Origin: Micromonospora sediminimaris | GTDB lineage: Bacteria; Actinomycetota; Actinomycetes; Mycobacteriales; Micromonosporaceae | NCBI GenBank assembly: GCA_900112325.1 | Contig: FOLJ01000019.1 | Location: 62,001-126,000, forward strand | DNA: 64,000 nucleotides | Direction: 5' to 3' | Shown here: in pieces, positions 51,392 to 59,172 of the stretch | How the letters are laid out: each line of letters begins with the position of its first letter | How positions within the stretch are numbered: the stretch's first letter is position 1 | Notes under the pieces: generated by a model | What the model was told of the DNA's origin: nothing | The model's input: the letters and a program-made list of their open reading frames with translations, nothing else | Database searches by the model: none | Position numbers and translations under genes: made by a program

Positions 51392-54316
51392 TTAGTCGTT
51401 GATCTTCTCGACGCTGCCGAAGGTCTCCCGGAGCAGGCGTACGGCCTGTTCCTCGCTCGACTCGCGGGCGGTCTTCTCGTCGATGATCTCGTCCAGTGGC
51501 TCGTCACCCGGGTCAAAGCCCTCGTAGGCAGGGGTGACGGCCGGTTGAGCACCGCCGGGACGTCCCGCGCCACCGCGCAGCGGGCCGTCGAAATCCGGGT
51601 CGTACGGCGGCTCGCCGGCGAACTCCGCGTCCGCGGTCTGCCGGGCTCCCTTGGCGGTACGCGTACCCCGCCCGGCCGCTGCCGCCCGAGCCGCGGCGAT
51701 CGCGCTGCTGACCGGGGCACCACCGGAGCTGCCGTTGCCGTTGGGCGCTCCCGCCTGGCGCGGCGCGGCACTCGAACCATGGCCGCCCGATCCACCGTTC
51801 GCCCGGGCCCCACCGGTCCCGGCGGTTGTTCCCGCTCCAGCCGATCCGACGTGTGTCCCCGCTCCACCTGACCCGGCGGTGGTCGCCGGTCCACCCGACC
51901 CGCTCCTCGCCCCGCTTCCGCCGGGCATGACGCCGGCCGCTGCCCGGCCCGACGCGGCGTGCGTCCCCGCGCCGTCCGAACCGGCGACCGGTGAGCCGTC
52001 ACCCCCGCCACGGCTCGACGGGGCGCCCGCCGCTACCGGCCCCGCCGAGGTTTGCGAGGCAGTCGCCCGAGGGTCGCCCGACGGGTCCGCCGCCGCATCG
52101 ACCGAGCCACCACCGGGGCGGGCCGCCTCCGGCCAGTCGTCGTCGGCAGCGGACGCGGCGCTACCACCTGGGCGGGCCGGCTCGGGCCAGTCGTCGTCGC
52201 TGTTCTCAGCAGTGGTGGCGGCCGGGTCACCCGACCGAGGAGCGCCGGAGGCACCGCCGGAGCGACCCCGGTCGGCCCGCCCTGCGGGCACCTGCGGACT
52301 GGCGGCGACCGGAGCGGGGGCCGGGCCGGGAGCGGCTGGGCTGCGGTGCGGACCAGGCGACGCCCCGCCCCGTTCGCCGGCCACCTCGCAGCGGATCTGC
52401 CAGCGTCCGCCCAACTCCTCGTAGAGCGCGTCGGTGAGCACCTGCGCGTGGTCGGACATCATCCGGGCCAGCACCGCCGACTTCACGGTCAGCACGAGCG
52501 TGTCCCCGTCGAGATCGCGGACGACCGCGTCGCGCATCAGCGCGGCGATCCGCTTGTTGCTCCGGTTGACCTTGCCGACCACCTCCGGCCAGACCCGGCG
52601 CACCGCCACCGCGTCCAGTACGCCGGGACTCACCGCGCCGGGTCGGGGCGGCTCCGGGGTCGCCGGATCGGGCATGACGGCCGACTGTGGCACGGGTCGC
52701 CGGGGCGTGGCCGCACCGTTTGTCGCACCGTCCTGAGTGCCATCCGACCATCCCGGACGACCGTCACCGGGGCCGACGGCCGGACCGTCAGCTGTCCCGT
52801 TCATGCCGGCGTGGCGACCAGCGTCGGCCCCATCACCGGCTGCGGTACCGCCCGTACCCGCCCCGGCCGTCGAGGTCACCCCGCCACGACCGGCGTCCTG
52901 AGTCGTGCCGTCGGGACCGGCCGACACATCGTGACCAGAGGAATGGCCGTTGCCGCGATCGGCTGACGGGGACGCGTTACCGCGACCGGGAGGCGGGACG
53001 GCGCTCGACGAGGTGGCGGTAGCCGGCGCGGCAGCGCCGGTCCCGGCCCGATTCGCGGCGGCAGCCGCGGGCGCGGCGGGAGGCTGGGTGCGTACCGCCG
53101 GGGGGTTGGTGGCGGGCGCGGAGCCGGCGGTGGCCGGCGGCACGTCGGTGCCGGCGAGGGTGAGCCGCCGCTCCATGCGTTCGAGGCGCTGGAGCAGACC
53201 GCCGGTGCCGTCGTCGACGCCGGGCAGCAGCATCCGGGCGCAGATCAGTTCGAGCAGCAGCCGGGGCGCGGTGGTGCCGCGCATCTCCACCAGGCCGTCG
53301 TGCACGATGTCGGCGCAGCGGGACAGGGTGCCCGGGCCGAGCTGCTGGGCCTGCGCGGCCATCCGCTCGATCTGGTCGTCCGGCCCGTCGATGAGACCCT
53401 TGGTCACCGCGTCGGGCACCTGCTGGAGCACGATCAGGTCGCGGAGCCGTTCCAGCAGGTCGGAGGCGAACCGGCGGGGGTCGTGCCCGGCCTCGGCGAC
53501 CCGGTCCACGGTGGCGTACGCGGCGGCGCCGTCCCCGGCGGCGAGGGCGTCGCACATCTCGTCGATAAGCGCCGCGTCGGTCACCCCGAGCAGCGCGGCG
53601 GCCCGGGCGTAGCTCACCCCGTCGGGCCCGGCACCGGCGATGAGCTGGTCGAGTACGGAGAGGCTGTCCCGGGCGCTGCCGCCACCGGCGCGCACCACGA
53701 GCGGGAACACCGCCGGCTCGACAGGCACCCCCTCGGCCTCGCAGAGCTGCTCAAGGTAGGGCCGGAGCACCTTCGGCGGGATCAGCCGGAACGGGTAGTG
53801 GTGGGTCCGCGACTTGATCGTGCCGAGGACCTTCTCCGGCTCGGTGGTGGCGAAGATGAACTTGACGTACTCCGGGGGCTCCTCGACCAGCTTCAGCAGG
53901 GCGTTGAAGCCGGCCGACGAGACCATGTGCGCCTCGTCGATGACATAGATCTTGAAGCGGCTGTTGGCCGGCGCGAAGAACGCCTTCTCCCGCAGCTCAC
54001 GGGCGTCGTCCACACCACCGTGGCTGGCCGCGTCGATCTCGATGACGTCGATCGAGCCGGCCCCGTCGCCGGCCAGCGACCGACACGAGTCGCAGGTGCC
54101 GCAGGGCTCCGGGGTGGGGCCGTGTTCGCAGTTGAGTGAGCGGGCCAGGATGCGGGCGCTTGAGGTCTTGCCGCAGCCGCGTGGGCCGGAGAAGAGGTAC
54201 GCGTGGTTGAGCCGCCCGCTGCGCAGCGCCTGCGACAACGGCTCGGTGACGTGCTCCTGCCCGATGACCTCGGCGAAGGTACGCGGCCGGTACTTGCGGT
54301 AGAGCGCCAGTGCCAC
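51392..54316 (-). CDS. dnaX: DNA polymerase III subunit gamma/tau
   Basis: A 974-aa clamp-loader subunit, longer than usual. Residues 1-370 are the AAA+ core: ALYRKYRPRTFAEVIGQEHV, Walker A GPRGCGKTSSAR near 48, zinc module C-x8-C-x2-C-x2-C, DEAHMV, and SARDSL sensor. Residues 380-600 and 700-900 are Gly/Ala/Pro/Thr-rich linkers with repeats (GSGGAGT, GSAGAGT). A tau-like domain (RRVWPEVVGKVNRSNKRIAAL) lies near 600. GTG 54316 follows AGGAGG; upstream frame is repeat DNA. No obvious slippery run for a separate gamma. Confidence 0.95.
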   Translation of the reverse strand: MALALYRKYRPRTFAEVIGQEHVTEPLSQALRSGRLNHAYLFSGPRGCGKTSSARILARSLNCEHGPTPEPCGTCDSCRSLAGDGAGSIDVIEIDAASHGGVDDARELREKAFFAPANSRFKIYVIDEAHMVSSAGFNALLKLVEEPPEYVKFIFATTEPEKVLGTIKSRTHHYPFRLIPPKVLRPYLEQLCEAEGVPVEPAVFPLVVRAGGGSARDSLSVLDQLIAGAGPDGVSYARAAALLGVTDAALIDEMCDALAAGDGAAAYATVDRVAEAGHDPRRFASDLLERLRDLIVLQQVPDAVTKGLIDGPDDQIERMAAQAQQLGPGTLSRCADIVHDGLVEMRGTTAPRLLLELICARMLLPGVDDGTGGLLQRLERMERRLTLAGTDVPPATAGSAPATNPPAVRTQPPAAPAAAAANRAGTGAAAPATATSSSAVPPPGRGNASPSADRGNGHSSGHDVSAGPDGTTQDAGRGGVTSTAGAGTGGTAAGDGADAGRHAGMNGTADGPAVGPGDGRPGWSDGTQDGATNGAATPRRPVPQSAVMPDPATPEPPRPGAVSPGVLDAVAVRRVWPEVVGKVNRSNKRIAALMRDAVVRDLDGDTLVLTVKSAVLARMMSDHAQVLTDALYEELGGRWQIRCEVAGERGGASPGPHRSPAAPGPAPAPVAASPQVPAGRADRGRSGGASGAPRSGDPAATTAENSDDDWPEPARPGGSAASAADDDWPEAARPGGGSVDAAADPSGDPRATASQTSAGPVAAGAPSSRGGGDGSPVAGSDGAGTHAASGRAAAGVMPGGSGARSGSGGPATTAGSGGAGTHVGSAGAGTTAGTGGARANGGSGGHGSSAAPRQAGAPNGNGSSGGAPVSSAIAAARAAAAGRGTRTAKGARQTADAEFAGEPPYDPDFDGPLRGGAGRPGGAQPAVTPAYEGFDPGDEPLDEIIDEKTARESSEEQAVRLLRETFGSVEKIND

Positions 54317-54414
54317 GGCGTCCCGCCTCCTCTCGACCGAGCCATTCTGCGCCGACCTCGCCCGCCTGACCACCCACCCCGCCGGTTGCTCCGGGTGGTC
54401 CGCCCGACTTGCGC

Positions 54415-54474
54415 CAGGCCGCGCCGCGGCAGGTCGTGGTGCGGCAGGCCGCGCCGCGGCAGGTCGTGGTGCCG
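54415..54474. repeat. Tandem 30-bp repeat upstream of dnaX
   Basis: The unit starting CAGGCCGCGCCGCGGCAGG is present twice head to tail (54415-54444, 54445-54474), the second diverging in its last few bases. It contains the palindrome CCGCGCCGCGG. Confidence 0.85.
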
Positions 54475-54544
54475 GGATGATCCACTCCGGTTGCGGCAGG
54501 TCGCGACAGGCGCACTGCCAGGATGATCCACTCCGGTTGCGGCA
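54475..54544. repeat. Direct repeat, 24 bp, 46-bp period
   Basis: A 24-bp unit beginning GGATGATCCACTCCGG and ending TTGCGGCA occurs at 54475-54498 and again at 54521-54544. The second copy runs directly into the palindrome 54531-54592. Confidence 0.85.
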
Positions 54545-54592
54545 TCTTGCGGCTTCCAGCAGCCGGGAAACCCCCAGATGCCGCAACCGGAG
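54531..54592. repeat. Palindrome (GTTGCGGCAT type), second copy
   Basis: CTCCGGTTGCGGCATCT and AGATGCCGCAACCGGAG are perfect 17-bp complements around a 28-nt loop. The core matches the element at 10288-10351. It lies between the SRP RNA gene and dnaX. Confidence 0.85.
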
Positions 54593-54608
54593 AACGCCCG
54601 AAAGCGCC

Positions 54609-54711
54609 GGAGACAAGAAGGCCTCCCGTGCACCCGGCAGAGCTCGCTTATCCTTGCTGCCTTCCGGCCCTGGGGAGGTTCACGAGATACCGCCGCACGG
54701 GAGGTGTCCCC
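54609..54711 (-). ncRNA. ffs: Signal recognition particle 4.5S-type RNA
   Basis: Read on the minus strand, the RNA contains the conserved apical domain CAGGGCCGGAAGGCAGCA followed by AGGATAAGCG. It closes with CCTCCCGTGC/GCACGGGAGG and the terminal stem GGGGACA/TGTCTCC, total about 103 nt. This is the short bacterial SRP RNA that binds Ffh for co-translational targeting. Location just upstream of dnaX is usual in actinobacteria. Confidence 0.92.
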
Positions 54712-54787
54712 AGCCTACCCGACCGACCGTGGATCCTCAGGGGGTGGTGGGGTGGGCGGCTCGGCGCGGACCTGTATCCTGACTCGC

Positions 54788-54872
54788 GGAGGATTCGCCT
54801 AGAGGCCTAGGGCGCACGCTTGGAAAGCGTGTTGGGTTAACACCCTCACGAGTTCGAATCTCGTATCCTCCG
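54788..54872 (+). tRNA. tRNA-Ser (GGA anticodon)
   Basis: An 85-nt class II tRNA. The acceptor is GGAGGAT/ATCCTCC with discriminator G; anticodon stem CACGC/GCGTG has loop TTGGAAA, anticodon GGA (reads TCC/TCT); a long variable arm follows. CCA is not encoded. Confidence 0.96.
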
Positions 54873-54885
54873 CTCATCTGAGCAG

Positions 54886-54921
54886 GACGAAGGGTCGGCC
54901 CCGTCGGGCCGACCCTTCGTC
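54886..54921 (+). terminator. Terminator after tRNA-Ser(GGA)
   Basis: A perfect 16-bp stem GACGAAGGGTCGGCCC/GGGCCGACCCTTCGTC with a 4-nt loop. Confidence 0.9.
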
Positions 54922-54965
54922 GTCTCCACACCCCGACCGAGCTCAACCCGGGACGCACCTGTCGA

Positions 54966-55024
54966 TCGATCATGAAGTTGTTGTCGCGCCACGCCGGCAC
55001 CGACGGCAACAAGTTCATGATCGA
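54966..55024. repeat. Palindrome (GATCATGAAGTTGTTG type)
   Basis: TCGATCATGAAGTTGTTG and CAACAAGTTCATGATCGA pair over 18 bp with one mismatch, loop about 23 nt. It lies between the tRNA-Ser terminator and the PadR promoter; outer GATC and the GAAGTT core link it to the other palindromes. Confidence 0.85.
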
Positions 55025-55080
55025 CGCGGCGGTCGGTGGACGGCCGGAGCGGGAGCGCGAGGCGGGCCGCATGAACGGTT

Positions 55081-55107
55081 GACGGTATATATCGTCAGAC
55101 GTACTAT
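55081..55107 (+). promoter_or_regulatory. PadR operator and leaderless promoter
   Basis: GACGGTATATATCGTC (55081-55096) is an imperfect palindrome (14 of 16). The -10 box TACTAT (55102-55107) lies 7 nt before the ATG. The AT-rich operator stands out in this GC-rich DNA. Confidence 0.7.
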
Positions 55108-55114
55108 CGCCTTC

Positions 55115-55480
55115 ATGCAGGAACCCACATTTCTGATCCTCACCGCGCTGGCGGCGCAGCCGTTGCACGGCTACGGCGTCATCCGGGCGGTCGACGAGCT
55201 GTCGGCGGGCGAGGTCAAGCTGCGGCCGGGCACCCTCTACGGCGCCCTGGACCGGCTGGCCGAGCAGGGCCTGGTCACCGTCGACCGGGAGGAGGCCGTC
55301 GAGGGCCGCCTGCGCCGCTACTACCGGCTCAGCGACGCCGGTGCCGCCGCGTTGCAGGCACAGGTCGAGCGGCTGCGCCGGCACGCCACCGCCGCCGAGA
55401 TCCAGTTGGGCAGGCGCCTCGGCGGTGCGCTGAGCTTCGGCCCGGCGAGCGCCCCCATCTTCGGCACGGTGACCGGATGA
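55115..55480 (+). CDS. PadR-family transcriptional regulator
   Basis: A 121-aa PadR regulator: FLILTALAAQPLHGYGVIRAVDELS is the family N-terminus, LRPGTLYGALDRLAEQGLV the recognition helix and RRYYRLSDAGAAAL the wing, followed by a short dimerisation helix. It overlaps the membrane-protein gene by 4 nt (ATGA), the usual layout for a PadR/transporter-like pair, and probably represses both genes from 55081-55096. Ligand unknown. Confidence 0.92.
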   Translation: MQEPTFLILTALAAQPLHGYGVIRAVDELSAGEVKLRPGTLYGALDRLAEQGLVTVDREEAVEGRLRRYYRLSDAGAAALQAQVERLRRHATAAEIQLGRRLGGALSFGPASAPIFGTVTG

Positions 55481-56547
55481 CGGCGGCCTGGCCGAACGCC
55501 GATGACCGGCTGGAGCGTGGCTACCGTCGGCTGCTGCTCAGTTACCCGCGCCGGCACCGGCGGCGGCACGGTACCGAGGTGGTGACCACGCTGCTGGAGA
55601 TGGCGGAACCAGGCCAGCGCCGTCCCCGGGCCGGTGAAGCCCTCCACCTGATCGTCAGCGGCTTGCGGCTGCGGTTCCGGCTGCCCGCCGGCCGGCCGTT
55701 CATGGCGATCGCGGCGCTGCTCGCCGCACTGGTCATGGGCGGTTTCGGTGCCGCCGCCGGCTCCTGGCTCGGTGCCCAGACCTTCGCGGACCTGCCCGAC
55801 GCCGACAGCTCGACGCGCCTGATGCAGTTGGCCGGCGGGCTCGGCGAGTCGAGCCAGTACCGCGTGAAGACGAACTGGCATGCCCACCGAAGCAACGTGA
55901 CCGACGCCGTCGCGGCCAGTTGGAACGGCGAGCAGGTCCGGCAGCGGTTCGCCGATGCGGGTTGGTCCGTCTCCGAGTCCACTCCGCTCTCCGGGCGCCG
56001 GGTCACGGTCAACCCGGACGGCACCACCACCGAGACCACATTGCGTGGCACGCGGTTCGACGCCGAGTCCGGCGGCCTGCTCATCCAGGTACGCGCGTAC
56101 ATCGCCGACGACGGCGGCAGCGTATCGATCGACGCCACGCCAACCCGTACCACCGCCTTCCTGCCCCTGGTCGCCATCGGCGTGGCCGTCGGGCTGGTCG
56201 TCGGCTGGCTCGTCGCGGCGGCCGTCGCGTACCAAATGGCGACAGCACCGCTTGGACGCCGGATGACCGCCGGTGGACTCTGGAGGACCTCTCTGCTGGC
56301 GCTGGCGCTACCGACGCTCGCGCTGTACGGCAACGCCGTGCGGATCGTCCGCACTGACGGCGGCGTTGATGACGGCGGCCTGCTCACCGTGCACAGCGCC
56401 TTCACCCCAGGTGAGTACTACTACCCCTTCGGACCGTCCTGGCTGATCCTCGGGCTGACCATCGCCGGTCTCGCGGTCGCCGTCGCGACGCTGCTCGTCG
56501 CCCGGCCCGGCAAGCAACCACCGCAGCAGGTCGCCGTGGCGAACTGA
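55477..56547 (+). CDS. PadR-coupled membrane protein
   Basis: A 356-aa protein. The N-terminal cytosolic region with LERGYRRLLLSYPRRHRRRHGTEVVTTLLEMAE is typical of the membrane proteins encoded after PadR genes in actinobacteria. The first helix is FMAIAALLAALVMGGFGAAAG. A large outside domain (about 105-215) is followed by helices ATFLPLVAIGVAVGLVVGWLVAAA-like, TSLLALALPTLALYGNAV and WLILGLTIAGLAVAVATLL. No transport motif. Its role is unknown, perhaps an envelope-stress or drug-response element. Confidence 0.8.
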   Translation: MTAAWPNADDRLERGYRRLLLSYPRRHRRRHGTEVVTTLLEMAEPGQRRPRAGEALHLIVSGLRLRFRLPAGRPFMAIAALLAALVMGGFGAAAGSWLGAQTFADLPDADSSTRLMQLAGGLGESSQYRVKTNWHAHRSNVTDAVAASWNGEQVRQRFADAGWSVSESTPLSGRRVTVNPDGTTTETTLRGTRFDAESGGLLIQVRAYIADDGGSVSIDATPTRTTAFLPLVAIGVAVGLVVGWLVAAAVAYQMATAPLGRRMTAGGLWRTSLLALALPTLALYGNAVRIVRTDGGVDDGGLLTVHSAFTPGEYYYPFGPSWLILGLTIAGLAVAVATLLVARPGKQPPQQVAVAN

Positions 56548-56696
56548 GCACGGTGACCCTGACCGACACGGGGACGGGGGCCGCCGGCAACGCCGCGCGG
56601 CCTCCGGTCGGACCGCCGACACCATCGGCCGCGCGCCCCGCCCGCCGCTCCCGCTGGGACGCCGTCCGACTCCCGCGACGGTACGCGGACAGCCTC

Positions 56697-56939
56697 CTAA
56701 CCTCGCACACGCGCCCAGGACACGAAGCGGTCGAACAGCCCGACCATCGGCGTCGGGTCACCGAGTTCCGTGCTGGCCTGCGCGTACAGCGTCGCGAGGT
56801 GCACAAGCAACGCGGCCCGGTTCTCCCGGTACTCGCCGAGCAGCCGGAGCTTGGCCGCGCTGCACGGCCACCTGACGCCGCAGTTCCGGCAGCGCCAGGT
56901 CGGGCGGGACGGCACGTGCTCCGGGCGACGACGTCTCAT
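56697..56939 (-). CDS. Small actinobacterial protein with CxxC, paired with next gene
   Basis: An 80-aa protein. A basic N-terminus is followed by PTWRCRNCGVRWPCSAAKLRLLGEYRENRAALLVHLATLY, where C-x2-C plus a third Cys may bind zinc, and a C-terminal helix FDRFVSWARVRG. This module is common next to XRE/DUF397 genes in Streptomyces and Micromonospora; its function is not known. ATG overlaps the upstream gene stop by 4 nt. Confidence 0.75.
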   Translation of the reverse strand: MRRRRPEHVPSRPTWRCRNCGVRWPCSAAKLRLLGEYRENRAALLVHLATLYAQASTELGDPTPMVGLFDRFVSWARVRG

Positions 56940-57283
56940 CGGCGAGCCGCGCCAGCGGAACGGTCTGACCAGGCACGAGACGCCGAAGGACCGCTCGCCG
57001 TCGCCGGATGCGGCAAGTCGGGTCGATCGCCCGGCCGGATCAGGCCGGCCGGCATCAGGAACAGCTCACGGCGCTCCACCGCGTTGCCTCGGGCGTCGAG
57101 TTGGTAGCACTCGATCCAGGTCCAGCCGTCGTAGGTGGTCCAGTCGGTGCGGTGTCGAATGACCCGGACCGTGATCGGGTGTACGAACTGCGGGGACGCC
57201 GCGCGGGTCAACAGCAGCAGTTCCCCCGGCACGATCGCACCTGCGCACTCGCACGGCTCGGGACGGCTGCACCGATGCGGCAC
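56936..57283 (-). CDS. Small hypothetical protein with Cys-rich N-terminus
   Basis: A 115-aa protein starting VPHRCSRPEPCECAGAIVPGELLLL (three Cys), followed by a beta-rich centre FVHPITVRVIRHRTDWTTYDGWTWIECYQLDARGNAVERRELFL and a polar tail. The centre reads like a small substrate- or nucleic-acid-binding beta domain, but the family is unnamed. GTG 57283 is chosen because GAGG precedes it. Coupled by ATGA to the 56697 gene; divergent from the XRE gene at 57568. Confidence 0.72.
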   Translation of the reverse strand: MPHRCSRPEPCECAGAIVPGELLLLTRAASPQFVHPITVRVIRHRTDWTTYDGWTWIECYQLDARGNAVERRELFLMPAGLIRPGDRPDLPHPATASGPSASRAWSDRSAGAARR

Positions 57284-57306
57284 TTGGCACCTCGCTCCAT
57301 CCGGCG

Positions 57307-57390
57307 GTCGAACTGTCTGCACAGGTCACTCGACGCGCCCGGGTGAGCCATCCGCGCGCTCAGTTCGACGGCGCGTCGAGTGATGGATGG
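57307..57390. repeat. Three interleaved complementary pairs in a divergent promoter region
   Basis: GTCGAACTG (57307-57315) complements CAGTTCGAC (57361-57369). TCACTCGACGCGCC (57326-57339) complements GGCGCGTCGAGTGA (57370-57383). CCATCC (57348-57353) complements GGATGG (57385-57390). The order is A-B-C-A'-B'-C', so the pairs cannot nest. Confidence 0.75.
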
Positions 57391-57567
57391 GGGCCGCCGT
57401 GGTTGCTCGCCCGGCGGCGGCCCCCCGATGTCACGACCGCCGGGTCAAGGGGGATGAACCTCCACCGGCCGCGCCATCGATACCCCAACTTGCCGCAGGT
57501 AACGGGACAACTACATGGCGTGTGAGTATGGTCGGCGGATATTCGAGACGTCCAATGGGAGGCGGCC

Positions 57568-58335
57568 ATGAACGACGCGCTGCGGGTGGCGCTGCGGGAT
57601 ACCGGGCACACGATCGAGTCGCTCGCGGAACGCGTCGGCGTCGACCCGAAGACGGTAAGCCGCTGGTTGCTCGAAGATCGGATCCCGCATGCCCGGCACC
57701 GGCTCACGGCGGCAGACGCACTCCAGAAGAATGTCTCGGACATTTGGCCGGACATTTCGAGACGTCGCGCGCTGGTCTGGTTCCGCCCCTGGCAGGAGAT
57801 CGAGCGCGAGGCGACCACGCTGCGTTCATACCAACCGTTGGTGATACCCGGCCTGCTCCAGACCGAGGCGTACGCCCGCGCGGTGCTCACCGGTGGTGGC
57901 CTGATCCCGCGCAGCGAGGTGGCACGGCTTGTCGACCACCGGATGTCCCGCCAGTTGATCCTGCACCGCGAGGAGCCGCCGCTGCTCACCGCCGTGCTGG
58001 ACGAGGCGGTGCTGCGCCGGCCGGTCGGCGGCCCGGCCGTGATGCGCGAGCAGCTGCTGGCGCTCGCCGAGGCGTCGACCCAGCCGCACATCCGGCTACA
58101 TGTGGTGCCGTCCACAGTGGGCGAATACGCTGGGCTGAACGGCCCGTTCGTGCTGGCGACCGCGCCCGATCACCGCATAGCCGGCTACCTCGACAATCAG
58201 TTGCAGGGGCAGGTGGTGAGCGAGCAGGCCGAGATCGCGGCCATACTGGCCGCCTGGGAGAACGTGCGCGGCGAGACACTCTCGCACTGGCAGTCGGTCG
58301 ACCTGATCAGGGAGGTGGCGGAGTCATGGCACTGA
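57568..58335 (+). CDS. XRE-type HTH regulator with DUF5753 domain
   Basis: A 255-aa protein. N-terminal HTH (about 5-60): ALRDTGHTIESLAERVGVDPKTVSRWL. C-terminal DUF5753 (about 85-255) has YQPLVIPGLLQTEAYARAVL, LTAVLDEAVLRRPVG and HIRLHVVPSTVGEYAGLNGPFVLA. These regulators are paired with a DUF397 protein and often act in differentiation or toxin-antitoxin-like modules of actinomycetes. ATG follows GGGAGG. It overlaps the DUF397 gene by 10 nt. Confidence 0.9.
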   Translation: MNDALRVALRDTGHTIESLAERVGVDPKTVSRWLLEDRIPHARHRLTAADALQKNVSDIWPDISRRRALVWFRPWQEIEREATTLRSYQPLVIPGLLQTEAYARAVLTGGGLIPRSEVARLVDHRMSRQLILHREEPPLLTAVLDEAVLRRPVGGPAVMREQLLALAEASTQPHIRLHVVPSTVGEYAGLNGPFVLATAPDHRIAGYLDNQLQGQVVSEQAEIAAILAAWENVRGETLSHWQSVDLIREVAESWH

Positions 58336-58532
58336 GCGACACCCCGGCGCTGTCCGGCGCCCGGTGGCACAAGAGCAGCCGCAGCAGCGGCAACGGCGGC
58401 GACTGTGTCGAGGTCGCCGGCAACCTGCCCGACGTGGTGGGCGTACGCGACTCGAAGGACCCGGCAGGCCCGGCGCTGGTTTTCACCCCCGCCGCCTGGC
58501 GTGCCTTCGTCGCCACCGTCGACAAGACCTGA
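58326..58532 (+). CDS. DUF397 small protein
   Basis: A 68-aa DUF397 protein: ARWHKSSRSSGNGGDCVEVAG, VGVRDSKDPAGPALVFTPAAWRAFVATV is nearly the family consensus. It is the usual partner of the preceding XRE/DUF5753 protein; for some pairs the DUF397 member acts as antitoxin or anti-activator, which is not proven here. The start lies inside the XRE gene. Confidence 0.93.
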   Translation: MALSDTPALSGARWHKSSRSSGNGGDCVEVAGNLPDVVGVRDSKDPAGPALVFTPAAWRAFVATVDKT

Positions 58533-58575
58533 TCACCCTCGTACACATGTTCTATCCACAGGTTGTGGACGCCTG

Positions 58576-59133
58576 GTGAGTTACCAGCTCAGCGCGGTAG
58601 TCGCGGACGCCGAGCTGCTGCGCGAGGAGACCCGCGAGCTGGATCATGCCGTGCTCGGCGGGCTGCGACAGGACTTCGCGTTGCTGCCGGTCACGCCGCA
58701 GCTCGTGGTGGAGTTGACCGGCGCCCCGCCCGACTACCTCACCGACGAGCCCGACCCGACGCAGCCGTTCGAGCTGATCCTCTCTCCCGCGCTTACCGAG
58801 GTCCTGGCCCGCTGGTCGGTGCGCGGCCCGCTGGCGTACGTCGAGGCGGAGTTCGCCGGTGGGGCCGGGCACCAGGCCGCGGTGGTCTGGCTCGACGGTG
58901 CCCTCACCTGGGGGCCGCGCTTCGACGCGGCGTTCGACGGGCCGCGATCGGAGTGGCCGATCAACGCGGCGCTTGTCGAGCTGGGCGTGGAGCCGGGCCG
59001 GTGGATCGACCCCTTCGCTGAGCTGGGGTTACACGTCGAGCGGAGCACCGAGGGATGGCTCGCGCACGGGCGGCGAGGGCTCAGCGCCGACTACTGGGAC
59101 GAATTGGCCGACGAATGGGAAGCTCGGCAATAA
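58576..59133 (+). CDS. Hypothetical protein of SUKH/immunity-like character
   Basis: A 185-aa acidic soluble protein (VSYQLSAVVADAELLREETREL), with FELILSPALTEVLARWSVRGPLAYVEAEF, HQAAVVWLDGALTWGPRF, WPINAALVELGV and a C-terminal LSADYWDELADEWEARQ. High Asp/Glu/Trp content and size recall immunity or antitoxin proteins of polymorphic-toxin systems, but no toxin lies next to it and the family is not recognised. GTG start lacks an RBS. A TATCCACAGG motif lies upstream (58554-58563). Confidence 0.65.
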   Translation: MSYQLSAVVADAELLREETRELDHAVLGGLRQDFALLPVTPQLVVELTGAPPDYLTDEPDPTQPFELILSPALTEVLARWSVRGPLAYVEAEFAGGAGHQAAVVWLDGALTWGPRFDAAFDGPRSEWPINAALVELGVEPGRWIDPFAELGLHVERSTEGWLAHGRRGLSADYWDELADEWEARQ

Positions 59134-59172
59134 CCTCAGCGCCCCCGTCACGTTGGGGACTGGGGGATTCTG

